From Brevundimonas sp. (GTDB lineage Bacteria > Pseudomonadota > Alphaproteobacteria > Caulobacterales > Caulobacteraceae), in the NCBI RefSeq assembly GCF_027484365.1, contig NZ_JAIXTC010000026.1:86411-150410 (forward strand): a DNA stretch of 64,000 nucleotides, read 5' to 3'. Below the pieces are notes generated by a model, which saw only the letters and a list, made by a program, of their open reading frames with translations, was not told the origin of the DNA and did not search any database. Made by a program: the position numbers and the translations under genes. Shown here piece by piece: positions 44,475-52,955 of this stretch. Position 1 is the first letter of the stretch, and each line of letters opens with the position of its first letter.

Positions 44475-45523
44475 CGCTGACGCTTCACGCCCTCGAAAGG
44501 ATCGTGATCGGACTCGCCCTCGTCGAAACCGAAATGCTGGAAGCCCGCCCGCATCTCTGGGCTGATCGGCGCCTCAACGATCAGTTTTCCGCCGGAGGGG
44601 TGATCCAGCTCGATCCGGCGCGCATGCAGCTGCAGCTTCAGCGGACCGCTGAGTTCAGTCGACTTCTCGTCGCCGTATTTCGGATCGCCCAGAATCGGAT
44701 GGCCGATCGCCTTCATGTGCGCTCGAAGTTGGTGGGTCCGCCCGGTGAACGGTCGCAGCGCCATCCAGGAAGCGCGCTGGCCTGCGTGACTGATCAGGGC
44801 GAAGGCGGTCTCCGCCGGTTCGGCGCCGTTCTCCTTGGGATCGGCCGGGCGCATGATCTCGTAGTCATTGATGCCCGACTTCTTCAGATGCAGGTCGATC
44901 TGACCCGCATTCGGCTTGGGCAGACCCATGACGATGGCCCAGTAGGTCTTTTTCGCCTGGCGGCGCGCGAAGGCGCCGGCCAGTCGTTTGGCCGCCTCCG
45001 GCCCCTTGCCGAGCAGCAGAACGCCCGAGGTGTCGCGGTCGAGCCGGTGCACCAGCCGTGGGCGGTCCATCCCCTCGCCCCAGGCCGACAGGAGGCGGTC
45101 CACGTGGCGTGTGGTCTTGGTGCCGCCCTGCACTGCAAGACCCCAGGGCTTGTTCAGGGCGATGACGAGGTCGTCCTCGTAGATCACCATTGATTTGGCG
45201 AAGGCGATGTCGGCAGGCGTCAGGGCCATGTGCTCGCCGGGGGCGCGGATGATCGGCTCAGGAATGGGCGGCACGCGGACGGCCGCGCCGGCGGTCAGGC
45301 GGCCTTCGGGCTTGATCCGGGCGCCGTCGACGCGGATCTGGCCGCCGCGCGCCATCTTCTGCACCTGGATATTCGACAGGTGGGGCCAACGGCGGCGGAA
45401 CCAGCGATCCAGCCGGATTCCGTCCTCGGCCTCGGCGACATAGAGGATCTGGGCTTCGCGGGCGCCGACCGGACCTTTGGGCGCCGGGGCTTCGACGGCG
45501 TCTTCCTTGGGATCGTAGCTCAC
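44471..45523 (-). CDS. RluC/RluD-type 23S rRNA pseudouridine synthase
   Basis: The product has 350 residues. An S4 domain (about 60-110, VQKMARGGQIRVDG) precedes the RluA-family catalytic core with HRLDRDTSGVLLL (catalytic Asp) and GRTHQLRAHM. RluC and RluD modify uridines in helices of 23S rRNA; RluC is the closer guess. It overlaps crcB upstream and the HAD gene downstream by 4 nt each. Confidence 0.92.
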   Translation of the reverse strand: MSYDPKEDAVEAPAPKGPVGAREAQILYVAEAEDGIRLDRWFRRRWPHLSNIQVQKMARGGQIRVDGARIKPEGRLTAGAAVRVPPIPEPIIRAPGEHMALTPADIAFAKSMVIYEDDLVIALNKPWGLAVQGGTKTTRHVDRLLSAWGEGMDRPRLVHRLDRDTSGVLLLGKGPEAAKRLAGAFARRQAKKTYWAIVMGLPKPNAGQIDLHLKKSGINDYEIMRPADPKENGAEPAETAFALISHAGQRASWMALRPFTGRTHQLRAHMKAIGHPILGDPKYGDEKSTELSGPLKLQLHARRIELDHPSGGKLIVEAPISPEMRAGFQHFGFDEGESDHDPFEGVKRQR

Positions 45524-45912
45524 AGGGCGTCTCCGAAAGCGCGGCGCGCCAGCATCAGTCCGGCTATCAGGGCCGCGACGGCCAGCACAACCGAAAGCAG
45601 GACATAGGCGCCCGCCAGACCGTACTCACGCCGCTCGATCATCAGCGCAGTCTCCAGCGAGAAGGCCGAGAAGGTGGTGAAGCCGCCGAGCACGCCGACG
45701 GCGGCGAACAGGCGGATGTTTTCGCCGCCCTGCCCCCGCTGGCTGAGCCAGCCCGCGACCAGCCCCATCAGGAGCCCGCCGAGCACATTCACGGCGCAGG
45801 TGCCCCACGGCCAGGTGGCACCGGGCACCAGCCTCTGCGCCAGCATTCCCGCGCCATAGCGGGCCATGGAGCCCAGGGCTCCTCCGAAACCGACGATCAG
45901 AAGACGTGTCAT
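45520..45912 (-). CDS. crcB: Fluoride channel CrcB/Fluc
   Basis: The product has 130 residues with four membrane helices, the family motifs GGALGSMARYG, TCAVNVLGG and GGFTTFSAFSLET. Fluc channels export fluoride as dual-topology dimers. The 48-bp gap to the divergent DUF2214 gene holds no fluoride riboswitch that I can recognise. It heads the run crcB-rluC-HAD-ATP12. Confidence 0.95.
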   Translation of the reverse strand: MTRLLIVGFGGALGSMARYGAGMLAQRLVPGATWPWGTCAVNVLGGLLMGLVAGWLSQRGQGGENIRLFAAVGVLGGFTTFSAFSLETALMIERREYGLAGAYVLLSVVLAVAALIAGLMLARRAFGDAL

Positions 45913-45960
45913 GAACGGCGGCTTATACTCCGCAATGCGGCAAAGCGAAGGGAGGCGGGC

Positions 45961-46407
45961 ATGTCCGGCGTAGAACTCGATACGGGCCTGGCGATAGCGC
46001 ATCACATCCTGGTCTTCGGGTTGGCGATCATGTTGGCCATGGAGTTGGCCTATCTTCGCGGCGACAGCCCGCCGTTGGTGCGTCTGGCGGGGCTGGATGC
46101 GGGCTACGGCATGACCTCGCTCCTGATCATCGCTATCGGCGTCTGCCGGGTCCTCTGGGGCGCCAAGGGCTGGACCGCCTATGAGGCCAACCCTTTTTTC
46201 TGGGCCAAGGTCGGGACCTTCGCGGTGATGGGCCTCAGCTCCATCGCGCCAACGCTCGCCTTCCTGAACTGGAGGAAGGCGTCCCGGGCGGATCCAGCCT
46301 TCACGCCACAGAGCGCCGAGGTCGCGCGGGTCGCCCGCTGGGTGCGGATCGAACTGTTCCTGCTCTTCCCGTTGGTCGGATTCGCCGCAGCGATGGCACG
46401 CCACTGA
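45961..46407 (+). CDS. DUF2214 family membrane protein
   Basis: The product has 148 residues with four membrane segments: AIAHHILVFGLAIMLAMEL, GYGMTSLLIIAIGVCRVLWG, FWAKVGTFAVMGLSSIAPTL and FLLFPLVGFAAAMA. The two early His residues (HH) and the GYG segment are typical of DUF2214. Function is unknown. It is divergent from crcB, with GGGAGG upstream of the ATG. Confidence 0.85.
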   Translation: MSGVELDTGLAIAHHILVFGLAIMLAMELAYLRGDSPPLVRLAGLDAGYGMTSLLIIAIGVCRVLWGAKGWTAYEANPFFWAKVGTFAVMGLSSIAPTLAFLNWRKASRADPAFTPQSAEVARVARWVRIELFLLFPLVGFAAAMARH

Positions 46408-46557
46408 GCCGCAGACGAGTCCTGACCGAAACTTCACTTGCCGCGTTACACGGTTAACGGCGATATCAAGCTTCGCCTTGAAAGCGAACCCCGTCGGACC
46501 GGCGACGGGTTCTGTCATACTGCCGGATCGTTTTGTCCAAGGGCTCGACCGACCGCC

Positions 46558-47721
46558 ATGTCGCATGACGACCAGACGCCGCCTCCGGCCCGCCCGCTCG
46601 ACATCCCGATGTCGCCGCCTGCCCCACCCCCAGGCGCGGCCGATCTTCCCGATCGACCCGTCCCGGCCGCGACCCCGCCGGATCAGCCGGAACCGACGAC
46701 ATCGGATGACGGTATCCTGAGACCCATTCAGGAGAGCGATTATTTCACCATGGACCCGGAGGCTATCCGGATCATCTCGGCCAATATCGATCAGTATTTC
46801 AACCAGCCGCTGGATATCTTCCCGTTCTGGGAGACCGAGAACAAGCCCGACCGGTTCCACGTCCTGTTCAATCGCCAGATCGAGGAACGCTTCCCCGCCG
46901 ACGCCGATATTCGCGGCCGGATCTACGGATATGGACGTCGCGTTTTCAATGCCTTGCGCGTGCATGTCATCACAAAACGCCTGACCCAGGGATTGGCCCT
47001 GATCGCCTTCGCCGCGATGGCGATCCTCGGCCCCGGCCTGTTCGCCGAGTGGACCGGCGGGCAGCCGCAGGGACTGGGGCTGGCGGTCCTTGGCATGCTG
47101 ATCACCGTCGGGATCTTCTTCGGCGTCTCCTCGATCCTGTTCGTCCAGTACCGGTTCCGGCTGGAGAACGATTCCTACGAACTGTCTCGCGAGGTCGTCC
47201 AGCGGACCCGGGAGCTGCAGAACCTGTTCACCAACGCCCGCGCCCTCTCCGACCAGGCAGAGACGACGTTCCAGATGGACGGCAAGGGCTGGGGCATTCG
47301 CGCCCTGTTCCTCACACGGCTTGTGCTGTGGATCGGCGCACGCATGGAATACCTTGAGAAATTCGCCCAGATGACCCTGTGGCGCACCCGTCGCGAGCGC
47401 TACTGGATGCGCTGGGTCGGGCGGATCACGACCCCGTTCGTCCTGCTTGTCTGGCTGGCTGTCTTCGCCTTCTGGCCCGCCCCGGCCGCCAATGAGATCG
47501 GCTTCCGGGTGTTGCAACTGGTCGCCCTGGGCCTCGGGGTCCTGGTGTCCTGGCTGTCCTACTACCGCTGGCAAACGCCGACAGCCGCGGTGAAGGACAA
47601 GCTGGGCGTAGACGGCTGGGTCCGTTATGCGTCTCTGGACGTCGACAACACGATCGGCGACCAGGTGCGGCGCGACAAGGAACGGCTGGTCGAGTACCGC
47701 GCCCTCACTCGCGGCCGCTGA
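46558..47721 (+). CDS. Proline-rich-headed membrane protein of unknown function
   Basis: The product has 387 residues from the ATG at 46558. An open frame from 46438 exists, but the first 40 codons there look non-coding. Residues 1-50 are Pro/Ala/Asp-rich and disordered. A globular cytoplasmic region (DYFTMDPEAIRIISANIDQYF, residues about 60-135) precedes two membrane helices, a coiled-coil segment (YELSREVVQRTRELQNLF), then two more helices and a basic tail. I do not recognise the family. The stop overlaps the convergent lipoprotein gene by 17 nt. Confidence 0.75.
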   Translation: MSHDDQTPPPARPLDIPMSPPAPPPGAADLPDRPVPAATPPDQPEPTTSDDGILRPIQESDYFTMDPEAIRIISANIDQYFNQPLDIFPFWETENKPDRFHVLFNRQIEERFPADADIRGRIYGYGRRVFNALRVHVITKRLTQGLALIAFAAMAILGPGLFAEWTGGQPQGLGLAVLGMLITVGIFFGVSSILFVQYRFRLENDSYELSREVVQRTRELQNLFTNARALSDQAETTFQMDGKGWGIRALFLTRLVLWIGARMEYLEKFAQMTLWRTRRERYWMRWVGRITTPFVLLVWLAVFAFWPAPAANEIGFRVLQLVALGLGVLVSWLSYYRWQTPTAAVKDKLGVDGWVRYASLDVDNTIGDQVRRDKERLVEYRALTRGR

Positions 47722-48205
47722 GACTGTAGCGCACCTCCCGCGCCTCATAGGCCTCGCCCCGGTCGGGGCGGGCGCCGCGGCCGAGGCGGATTTCCAGAAT
47801 AGTCGAGGTGGGCGACGGCCCCTCGAAATTCAGACCCACGCCGACGCCTACACCGGATGAGGAATAGCGGACGCCGCCGTAGCGGCCCGAGCCGCCGCCG
47901 TAGCCGACCGAGACGCTGGGCCGGAAGCCGCCGGCGCTGTCGGGACGGCCGTCGACATCGCGCTGGGTCACCTCGAACCAGTCGTAGCCCTGTTCAAGGG
48001 TCAGGTCGGCCGCACGCAGCAGGGCCATGTCGGCCACCGGTCCCGGCACACCGACGCCCTGATAGCTGACGCGGTAACGATCGCTCTCGATCCGCTGTTC
48101 GGAATAGCCCTGCCCGTTCGGACCTTGCCGGGGGCCGTAGGGGGCGAGGCTGGCGCAGGCCGCCAGCGACAGGGCGGCAGTCGCGATGACGAGGGTGCGG
48201 ATCAT
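47705..48205 (-). CDS. CC0125/CC1285-type lipoprotein
   Basis: The product has 166 residues with a lipoprotein signal MIRTLVIATAALSLAAC, Cys17. The mature part begins with YGP repeats and has YRVSYQGVGVPGPVADMALL, typical of the caulobacter CC0125/CC1285 lipoprotein family (identified from memory), then a Gly-rich segment and a basic end. Function is unknown. Three GANTC sites lie 60-100 bases upstream of the start, so cell-cycle control is possible. Confidence 0.85.
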   Translation of the reverse strand: MIRTLVIATAALSLAACASLAPYGPRQGPNGQGYSEQRIESDRYRVSYQGVGVPGPVADMALLRAADLTLEQGYDWFEVTQRDVDGRPDSAGGFRPSVSVGYGGGSGRYGGVRYSSSGVGVGVGLNFEGPSPTSTILEIRLGRGARPDRGEAYEAREVRYSLSGRE

Positions 48206-48226
48206 GGGCGTCGTCCTTTCGTCCCG

Positions 48227-48364
48227 TTAAGCGCGGCGGGCGGGTTTGGCGTTCCCGATGAACAAGACTCCGGAAATTGGAGTCCAGATAGTCCACTGAG
48301 TCCAACTGGCCCGATCGCGAAACGGCCGTCCGAAGCGTCCGATGCGTCCGAAGCGTTCGCCCAT
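48227..48364 (-). CDS. Possible small basic protein, 45 residues
   Basis: The frame begins at the ATG at 48364 after AGAGAGGA and encodes an N-terminus with GRIGRFGRPFRDR, then a Trp-rich middle (SWTQWTIWTPIS). It ends 21 bases before the lipoprotein ATG. The ribosome site is good, but composition is unusual and the three GANTC sites fall inside it, so it may be a leader region that only looks coding. Confidence 0.35.
   Translation of the reverse strand: MGERFGRIGRFGRPFRDRASWTQWTIWTPISGVLFIGNAKPARRA
48266..48302 (-). promoter_or_regulatory. Cluster of three GANTC sites
   Basis: GACTC at 48266, GAGTC at 48280 and GAGTC at 48298 fall within 37 bases, upstream of the CC0125/CC1285-type lipoprotein start at 48205. 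The cluster is much denser than the genome norm for a CcrM organism. Confidence 0.6.
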
Positions 48365-48498
48365 GATGATCCTCTCTGACTGGAACGAGCCAGTATGGGG
48401 GCGTTTCAGGGCGTGATACATAAAAGGCCTCTCGTCAGGGCCGAGCCTTGATTTAATTGAGCAAATCGACGCGTCCGTTGATGGGTATCGCCTGACTT

Positions 48499-48657
48499 CC
48501 TTCTCCCCTTGCGGGAGAAGGTGGCAGCCGAAGGCTGACGGATGAGGGGTTGCACCGGCGGCTGGGGTGAGTGGATCGAGCGCCGACCTTCGATGTCGGT
48601 GTAACCCCTCATCCGACGTCGCTTCGCTCGGCCACCTTCTCCCGCAAGGGGAGAAGG
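48499..48657. repeat. 159-bp composite inverted repeat
   Basis: Outer arms of 27 nt (48499-48525 with 48631-48657) are perfectly complementary. Inner arms of 12 nt (48540-48551 with 48603-48614) are also perfect. The outer arms each contain a smaller palindrome with the core CTCCCCTTGCGGGAG. Together with the small ORF this fills the 454-bp gap between the lipoprotein and RluA-type genes. It resembles dispersed caulobacter intergenic elements and ends next to the RluA-type stop codon. Confidence 0.85.
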
Positions 48658-48659
48658 GT

Positions 48660-49391
48660 TTAGATCTTCAGCCCCATCGCCTCGACCAGGGTCCGGAAAT
48701 CCTCGGGCGGTTCGGCGGTCACGGTCCGCTCTCCGCCGTCCGGGTGCGGGAATTTCAGCGACGCCGCATGCAGCATCAGCCGGGGCGCGCCCCTCCCCGC
48801 CGCGGTCAGGGCGCCGCCATAGCGAACATCGCCAACCAGGGGCCGGCCGATATGGGCCATGTGGACGCGGAGCTGGTGCATGCGGCCGGTGAAGGGCTGG
48901 AGCTCGACCAGGGCGCCGTCCTCGCTGGCCGACAGGGTGCGGTATTTGCTGCGTGACCCTTGCGCGCCCTTCGCATCGAAGGCGGCGACCCGCATATAGC
49001 TCTCGCGGCCGATCTCCTGGCGGACCAGGGGGACATTGATGTCTCCGCTCGACGGCTCCGGCGCGGCGGACACCAGGGCCAGATAGGTCTTGGTCAGCCT
49101 GTGGGCCTGGATCGCCTTGCCCAGGAAACCGGCGGCCGGTTTGGTCTTCGCGGCCAGAATGACGCCGGACGTGTCGCGGTCGAGCCTGTGGACCAGGTCC
49201 GGCCGCTTGCCGTTCGACCGGGCGAAGGCCCACAGAAGATCGTCCAGGGTGTGCGCCTGGATGCGGCCACCCTGGCTGGACAGGCCGGCGGGCTTGGCGA
49301 AGGCGATGGTCGAGGCGTCCTCGTGGATGACCCACGAACGGACGGCCTCGATCTCTTCAGGCGAAAGGGAAACGGGGACGCGATCTGACAC
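48660..49391 (-). CDS. RluA-family pseudouridine synthase
   Basis: The product has 243 residues and lacks the S4 domain. The catalytic core shows HRLDRDTSGVILA (Asp nucleophile), GRMHQLRVHMAHIGRPL and a VPV..Q start. The absence of S4 suggests an RluA/TruC-like member acting on rRNA or tRNA. The inverted repeat follows its stop codon. Confidence 0.9.
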   Translation of the reverse strand: MSDRVPVSLSPEEIEAVRSWVIHEDASTIAFAKPAGLSSQGGRIQAHTLDDLLWAFARSNGKRPDLVHRLDRDTSGVILAAKTKPAAGFLGKAIQAHRLTKTYLALVSAAPEPSSGDINVPLVRQEIGRESYMRVAAFDAKGAQGSRSKYRTLSASEDGALVELQPFTGRMHQLRVHMAHIGRPLVGDVRYGGALTAAGRGAPRLMLHAASLKFPHPDGGERTVTAEPPEDFRTLVEAMGLKI

Positions 49392-49400
49392 CCCCGCCGG

Positions 49401-49829
49401 TTAGCGGAGAACGCCCCGCTTCGCCATGACAGATGCGTAGGCCGCGAAGCCCGCGAAAACCAGACAGAGGATGATCGGCATCACCATCCCCTGAGCCCGC
49501 CAGACGGCGGCGTCGGGGTGCAGCAGATAGACATAGGCCTGATCAAGCAGGATGGCCGCAGTCGCGATCGACAGGAGCCATGCGGCCCAGACCCGACCCA
49601 GAAAAAGACTGACGGCTCCGAAGAGAAGGCCCCAGATCGCCACGGCCCAGGCGATGCTGACCCAGAGGGGCTGACCAAACACCAACGCCTGCCAATCCGC
49701 CGGAACCGTCGCCAGATAACCAGGGTCGCGTCGGGTCATCATCAGCCAGTCATAGGCCCCCTGCGTCCAGACCAGGAGCGCGAGACCGCCGACCAGCCAG
49801 AGATGCCAGACCCGTCGCTTCGGGCTCAA
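49401..49829 (-). CDS. Four-helix small membrane protein (tandem paralogue 2)
   Basis: The product has 142 residues with four membrane helices and the C-terminal signature SVMAKRGVLR. It pairs with the next gene upstream, which shares HLW.VG near the start, a Y-D motif and the same last seven residues (AKRGVLR), so the two are tandem duplicates. ATGA overlap (49826-49829) couples their translation. The function is unknown; a small sensor or chaperone in the inner membrane is possible. Confidence 0.8.
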   Translation of the reverse strand: MSPKRRVWHLWLVGGLALLVWTQGAYDWLMMTRRDPGYLATVPADWQALVFGQPLWVSIAWAVAIWGLLFGAVSLFLGRVWAAWLLSIATAAILLDQAYVYLLHPDAAVWRAQGMVMPIILCLVFAGFAAYASVMAKRGVLR

Positions 49830-50299
49830 CGCAGAACGCCCCGCTTCGCCATCGTCCAGGCGTATCCGGTGAAGAAGGCGCAGCCGACGGCGATCATGAC
49901 GTTCATGATCACGATCATCGACGAGGCCACCTTGACCCCGTCCTGCATCATGAAGCCCATCACCTTGCCGCCGTCGCTGAGGCCATAGGTGTAGAGCAGG
50001 CTGAAAAGGAAGGCCCCGAAGGAGACGGCGAAGACCGGAAAGGCCAGTTTTCTGCGTAGCAGCAGCAGAAGCGAACCCAGCACCCCGCCCCAGACTCCGA
50101 TGGCCCAGATCGCGGTCATCCAGACCGGCATGGCCTCATAGTAGGCGATCTGGTCGGGCGTCATACCTGCGGTGGCCATGTAGGCGGCCCCCTGGGTCAT
50201 GCTCATGATGTAGTCGTAGCCGCCGTAGGCATTCCACAGAACGGCGACAGCCCCCACCGCCCACAGGTGCCAGGGCGTTTTCACAGTCGTATCGGTCAT
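49826..50299 (-). CDS. Four-helix small membrane protein (tandem paralogue 1)
   Basis: The product has 157 residues with four membrane helices: HLWAVGAVAVLWNAYGGYDY, MPVWMTAIWAIGVWGGVLGS, FAVSFGAFLFSLLYTYG and MIVIMNVMIAVGCAFFTGY, ending AWTMAKRGVLR. The arrangement matches the partner gene downstream. No characterised family is recognised. Confidence 0.8.
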   Translation of the reverse strand: MTDTTVKTPWHLWAVGAVAVLWNAYGGYDYIMSMTQGAAYMATAGMTPDQIAYYEAMPVWMTAIWAIGVWGGVLGSLLLLLRRKLAFPVFAVSFGAFLFSLLYTYGLSDGGKVMGFMMQDGVKVASSMIVIMNVMIAVGCAFFTGYAWTMAKRGVLR

Positions 50300-50361
50300 G
50301 GTCCCCTCCCAAGGTTGATCGATGGGCGGAGGCTAGACCCAAAAACGCCGTTACGGCAACG

Positions 50362-50736
50362 TCAGCCCGCCGGGACCCGCCACGGTGGGTTCACGCGGTT
50401 CTCGCCGGCGAAAAACAGACATAGGCGATGGCCGTCCGGATCGCGCAGGCGGGCCTCGCGCCAGAGCCAGCTCTGGTCGACCGGACCACTGTCGAAATCG
50501 ACGCCGGCGGCCTTGAGGGCGGCGACCCGGTCGTCGAGGTCGGTGCATTCGAAATAGACCATGGTCCCGCCGGGTGCCGGGGCCTCAGCGAGGTGGATCG
50601 AGAAGGTCGCGCCGCCCGGGCAGAGGAAGCGGGCGTAGTGGTCGCTGGACACGATCAGCTCCAGCCCGAGCCGCTGGTAAAAGGCGCGGGCGCGGGGGAT
50701 GTCGGAGACCTCGACGGTGACCTGGTTGAGGTTCAT
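50362..50736 (-). CDS. VOC-family protein
   Basis: The product has 124 residues, one VOC unit: VTVEVSDIPRARAFYQRLGLEL and MVYFECTDLDDRVAALKAAG, with metal-ligand-like residues in RDPDGHRLCLF. Its start overlaps the rarA stop by 4 nt (ATGA), so it is translated with rarA. Its substrate is unknown. Confidence 0.85.
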   Translation of the reverse strand: MNLNQVTVEVSDIPRARAFYQRLGLELIVSSDHYARFLCPGGATFSIHLAEAPAPGGTMVYFECTDLDDRVAALKAAGVDFDSGPVDQSWLWREARLRDPDGHRLCLFFAGENRVNPPWRVPAG

Positions 50737-52040
50737 GCCTCGCCCTGCCTCGCAGCCCGCATCGCAGCCCAGCGCTCCAGCCGCGCCTTGACCTTGGCCT
50801 CATGCCCCTCGCCCTTGGGTGCGTAGAAGGTGCGGCGCTCCATCCCGTCAGGGAAGAAATTGGCGCCGGAGAAGCCCTCTTCGGTGTCGGGGTCGTACTG
50901 GTAGCCCTTGCCGTAGCCGAGCGACTTCATGAGCTTTGTCGGGGCGTTGCGGATATGGGCCGGGGGCATGAGGGAGCCGGTCTCGGCAGCTGCGCGCTTC
51001 GCCGCCTTGAAGGCTTCATAGACGCCGACCGACTTGGGCGCGGTCGCGAGGTGGACCACGGCCTGGGCCAGGGCCAGTTCGCCTTCGGGAGAGCCCAGGA
51101 AGTCGTAAGTGTCCTTGGCGGCATTGGCGACGAGGATGGACAGGGGGTCCGCCTCGCCGATGTCCTCGACCGCCATCCGCACGATCCGCCGCGCCAGATA
51201 CAGGGGGTCCTCGCCCCCGTTGAGCATCCGCGCCAGCCAGTAGAGGGCCGCGTCCGGGTCGGAACCGCGAACCGATTTATGCAGGGCGGAGATGAGGTTG
51301 TAGTGTTCTTCTCTCGACTTGTCGTAGGCGGGCGCGCGGCGCTGCAGGGTGCCGGCGAGAGCCTGGACGTCCAGCAGGGGCTCGGGCGGCAGGGCGAACA
51401 GGGTCTCGGCCATGGTCAGAAGATAGCGGCCGTCGCCGTCGGCCAGGGCCGTCAGGGCCTGGCGCGCCTCGGACGTCAGAGGCAGGGGCTTGTCTTCGTG
51501 GGCCTCGGCCCGGGTCAGCAACTGATCGAGGGCGGCGTCGTCCAGTCGCTTGAGCACAAAGACCTGGCTACGGGACAGCAGGGCGCCGTTCAGCTCGAAC
51601 GACGGGTTCTCGGTCGTGGCGCCGACGAGGGTGACGATCCCCTCTTCCACGAAGGGCAGGAAGCCGTCCTGCTGGGCGCGGTTGAAGCGGTGGATCTCGT
51701 CGACGAACAGAAGCGTCGACTGGCCGGCGGCGCGGCGCATGCGCGCCTGTTCGAAGGCCTTCTTCAGGTCGGCGACGCCGGAGAAGACGGCCGAGATCTG
51801 CTGGTACTGGTAGCCGGCGGCCTTCGCCAGCAGCCGGGCGATGGTGGTCTTGCCCGTACCGGGTGGTCCCCACAGAATCATGGACCCCAGTCGTCCGGCC
51901 TCGATCATGCGCCGGATCGGCCCGCCGTCGCCGAGCAGGTGATCCTGGCCGACCACTTCGTCGAGGGTGGCCGGGCGAAGGCGATCCGCCAGCGGCGCGT
52001 CGGGGGCATGGATGCCGGAGGCTTCGAACAGATCGGTCAT
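50733..52040 (-). CDS. rarA: Replication-associated recombination protein RarA (MgsA)
   Basis: The product has 435 residues, an AAA+ ATPase: Walker A ILWGPPGTGKTT (about residue 56), Walker B LLFVDEIHRFN, sensor region ATTENPSFE, and a C-terminal tetramerisation domain with SVRGSDPDAALYWLARML. RarA/MgsA acts at stalled replication forks. Confidence 0.95.
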   Translation of the reverse strand: MTDLFEASGIHAPDAPLADRLRPATLDEVVGQDHLLGDGGPIRRMIEAGRLGSMILWGPPGTGKTTIARLLAKAAGYQYQQISAVFSGVADLKKAFEQARMRRAAGQSTLLFVDEIHRFNRAQQDGFLPFVEEGIVTLVGATTENPSFELNGALLSRSQVFVLKRLDDAALDQLLTRAEAHEDKPLPLTSEARQALTALADGDGRYLLTMAETLFALPPEPLLDVQALAGTLQRRAPAYDKSREEHYNLISALHKSVRGSDPDAALYWLARMLNGGEDPLYLARRIVRMAVEDIGEADPLSILVANAAKDTYDFLGSPEGELALAQAVVHLATAPKSVGVYEAFKAAKRAAAETGSLMPPAHIRNAPTKLMKSLGYGKGYQYDPDTEEGFSGANFFPDGMERRTFYAPKGEGHEAKVKARLERWAAMRAARQGEA

Positions 52041-52111
52041 GAACGGTCAGATGTAGGCGTTCGCAACCGTGATTTCACGCGTTAGAGTGGCCGGGCAGCA
52101 AAGGAGATCCC

Positions 52112-52531
52112 ATGGAACGCGACGAAGCACCCCGGCCGCTGACCGGCGTTTCTCCCTATCTGAGCATCGCCTCGCGCGGCGGTCAGGCGGCGGTCGAGTT
52201 CTACGCCCGCGCCTTCGGGGCGGTGGAGGTGCGGCGCATGCTGGCCGAGGACGGCGAGCGGCTGATCCACTCCCACCTGCACATCAACGGCGGCAGCGTG
52301 ATGTTGTCGGACGAATTTCCGGAAATGGGCGGCGAGGTCGATGTCGTGCCCAAATCGGTGACGCTGCACCTCTATGTCGACGACGCCGACGAATGGTGGA
52401 ACCGCGCCATCGTGGCCGGCGCCGTACCGGTCTATCCCCTGGCCGACCAGTTCTGGGGCGACCGCTATGGGGTCCTCAAGGACCCCTTCGGCCATAGTTG
52501 GTCGGTCGGATCGCCGATCAAGGCGGGCTGA
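52112..52531 (+). CDS. VOC-family protein (PhnB-like, first of pair)
   Basis: The product has 139 residues. PhnB-type VOC fold: VSPYLSIASRGGQAAVEFYARAF (opening), HLHINGGSVMLSDEFPE and YGVLKDPFGHSWSVG. The PhnB-like group is usually of unknown substrate. The next gene begins one base after its stop codon, so the two form a pair. Confidence 0.87.
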   Translation: MERDEAPRPLTGVSPYLSIASRGGQAAVEFYARAFGAVEVRRMLAEDGERLIHSHLHINGGSVMLSDEFPEMGGEVDVVPKSVTLHLYVDDADEWWNRAIVAGAVPVYPLADQFWGDRYGVLKDPFGHSWSVGSPIKAG

Positions 52532-52532
52532 G

Positions 52533-52955
52533 ATGGCGCAGGCCTACGTCCCGCCTGATCCGCCGATCGTGCCCTATCTGATGGTCCACGACGGGCCGGC
52601 GGCGCTGGACTGGTACTGCGACGCCCTGGGGGCCGAGGTCATCGCCCGGTACGATCAGGACGACGGTCGACTGGGCCACGCCAGCCTGTCGGTCAACGGC
52701 GGCGTCATCTACCTCGCCGACGAGTTCCCCGAGGTGCAGGACCGCATCGGCGCGAAGGCGCCGCGGAGTCTGGGAAGCACGACCGTCTCCATCGCTCTCG
52801 CCGTCGACGACGTGGACGCCTGGATGGCGCGGGCCGCGGCCCGGGGCGCGGTCACCATTCGTCCGGCCGAGGACGACTTCTATGGCCGCCACGGCAAGAT
52901 GACCGACCCCTATGGCCACGTCTGGTCGTTCCTGGGACCGAAGGCCGGCGCCTAG
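52533..52955 (+). CDS. VOC-family protein (PhnB-like, second of pair)
   Basis: The product has 140 residues starting at the ATG at 52533, one nt after the previous stop codon. The blocks IVPYLMVHDGPAALDWYCDAL, SVNGGVIYLADEFPE and MTDPYGHVWSFLGPKAG mirror those of the preceding gene, so this is a tandem duplication that has diverged. Its stop shares CTAG with the degP-like gene. Confidence 0.88.
   Translation: MAQAYVPPDPPIVPYLMVHDGPAALDWYCDALGAEVIARYDQDDGRLGHASLSVNGGVIYLADEFPEVQDRIGAKAPRSLGSTTVSIALAVDDVDAWMARAAARGAVTIRPAEDDFYGRHGKMTDPYGHVWSFLGPKAGA

Noticed and set aside
45913..45960. Possible fluoride riboswitch before crcB
   Set aside because: Only 48 bases lie between the divergent genes and none of the conserved fluoride riboswitch core is visible.
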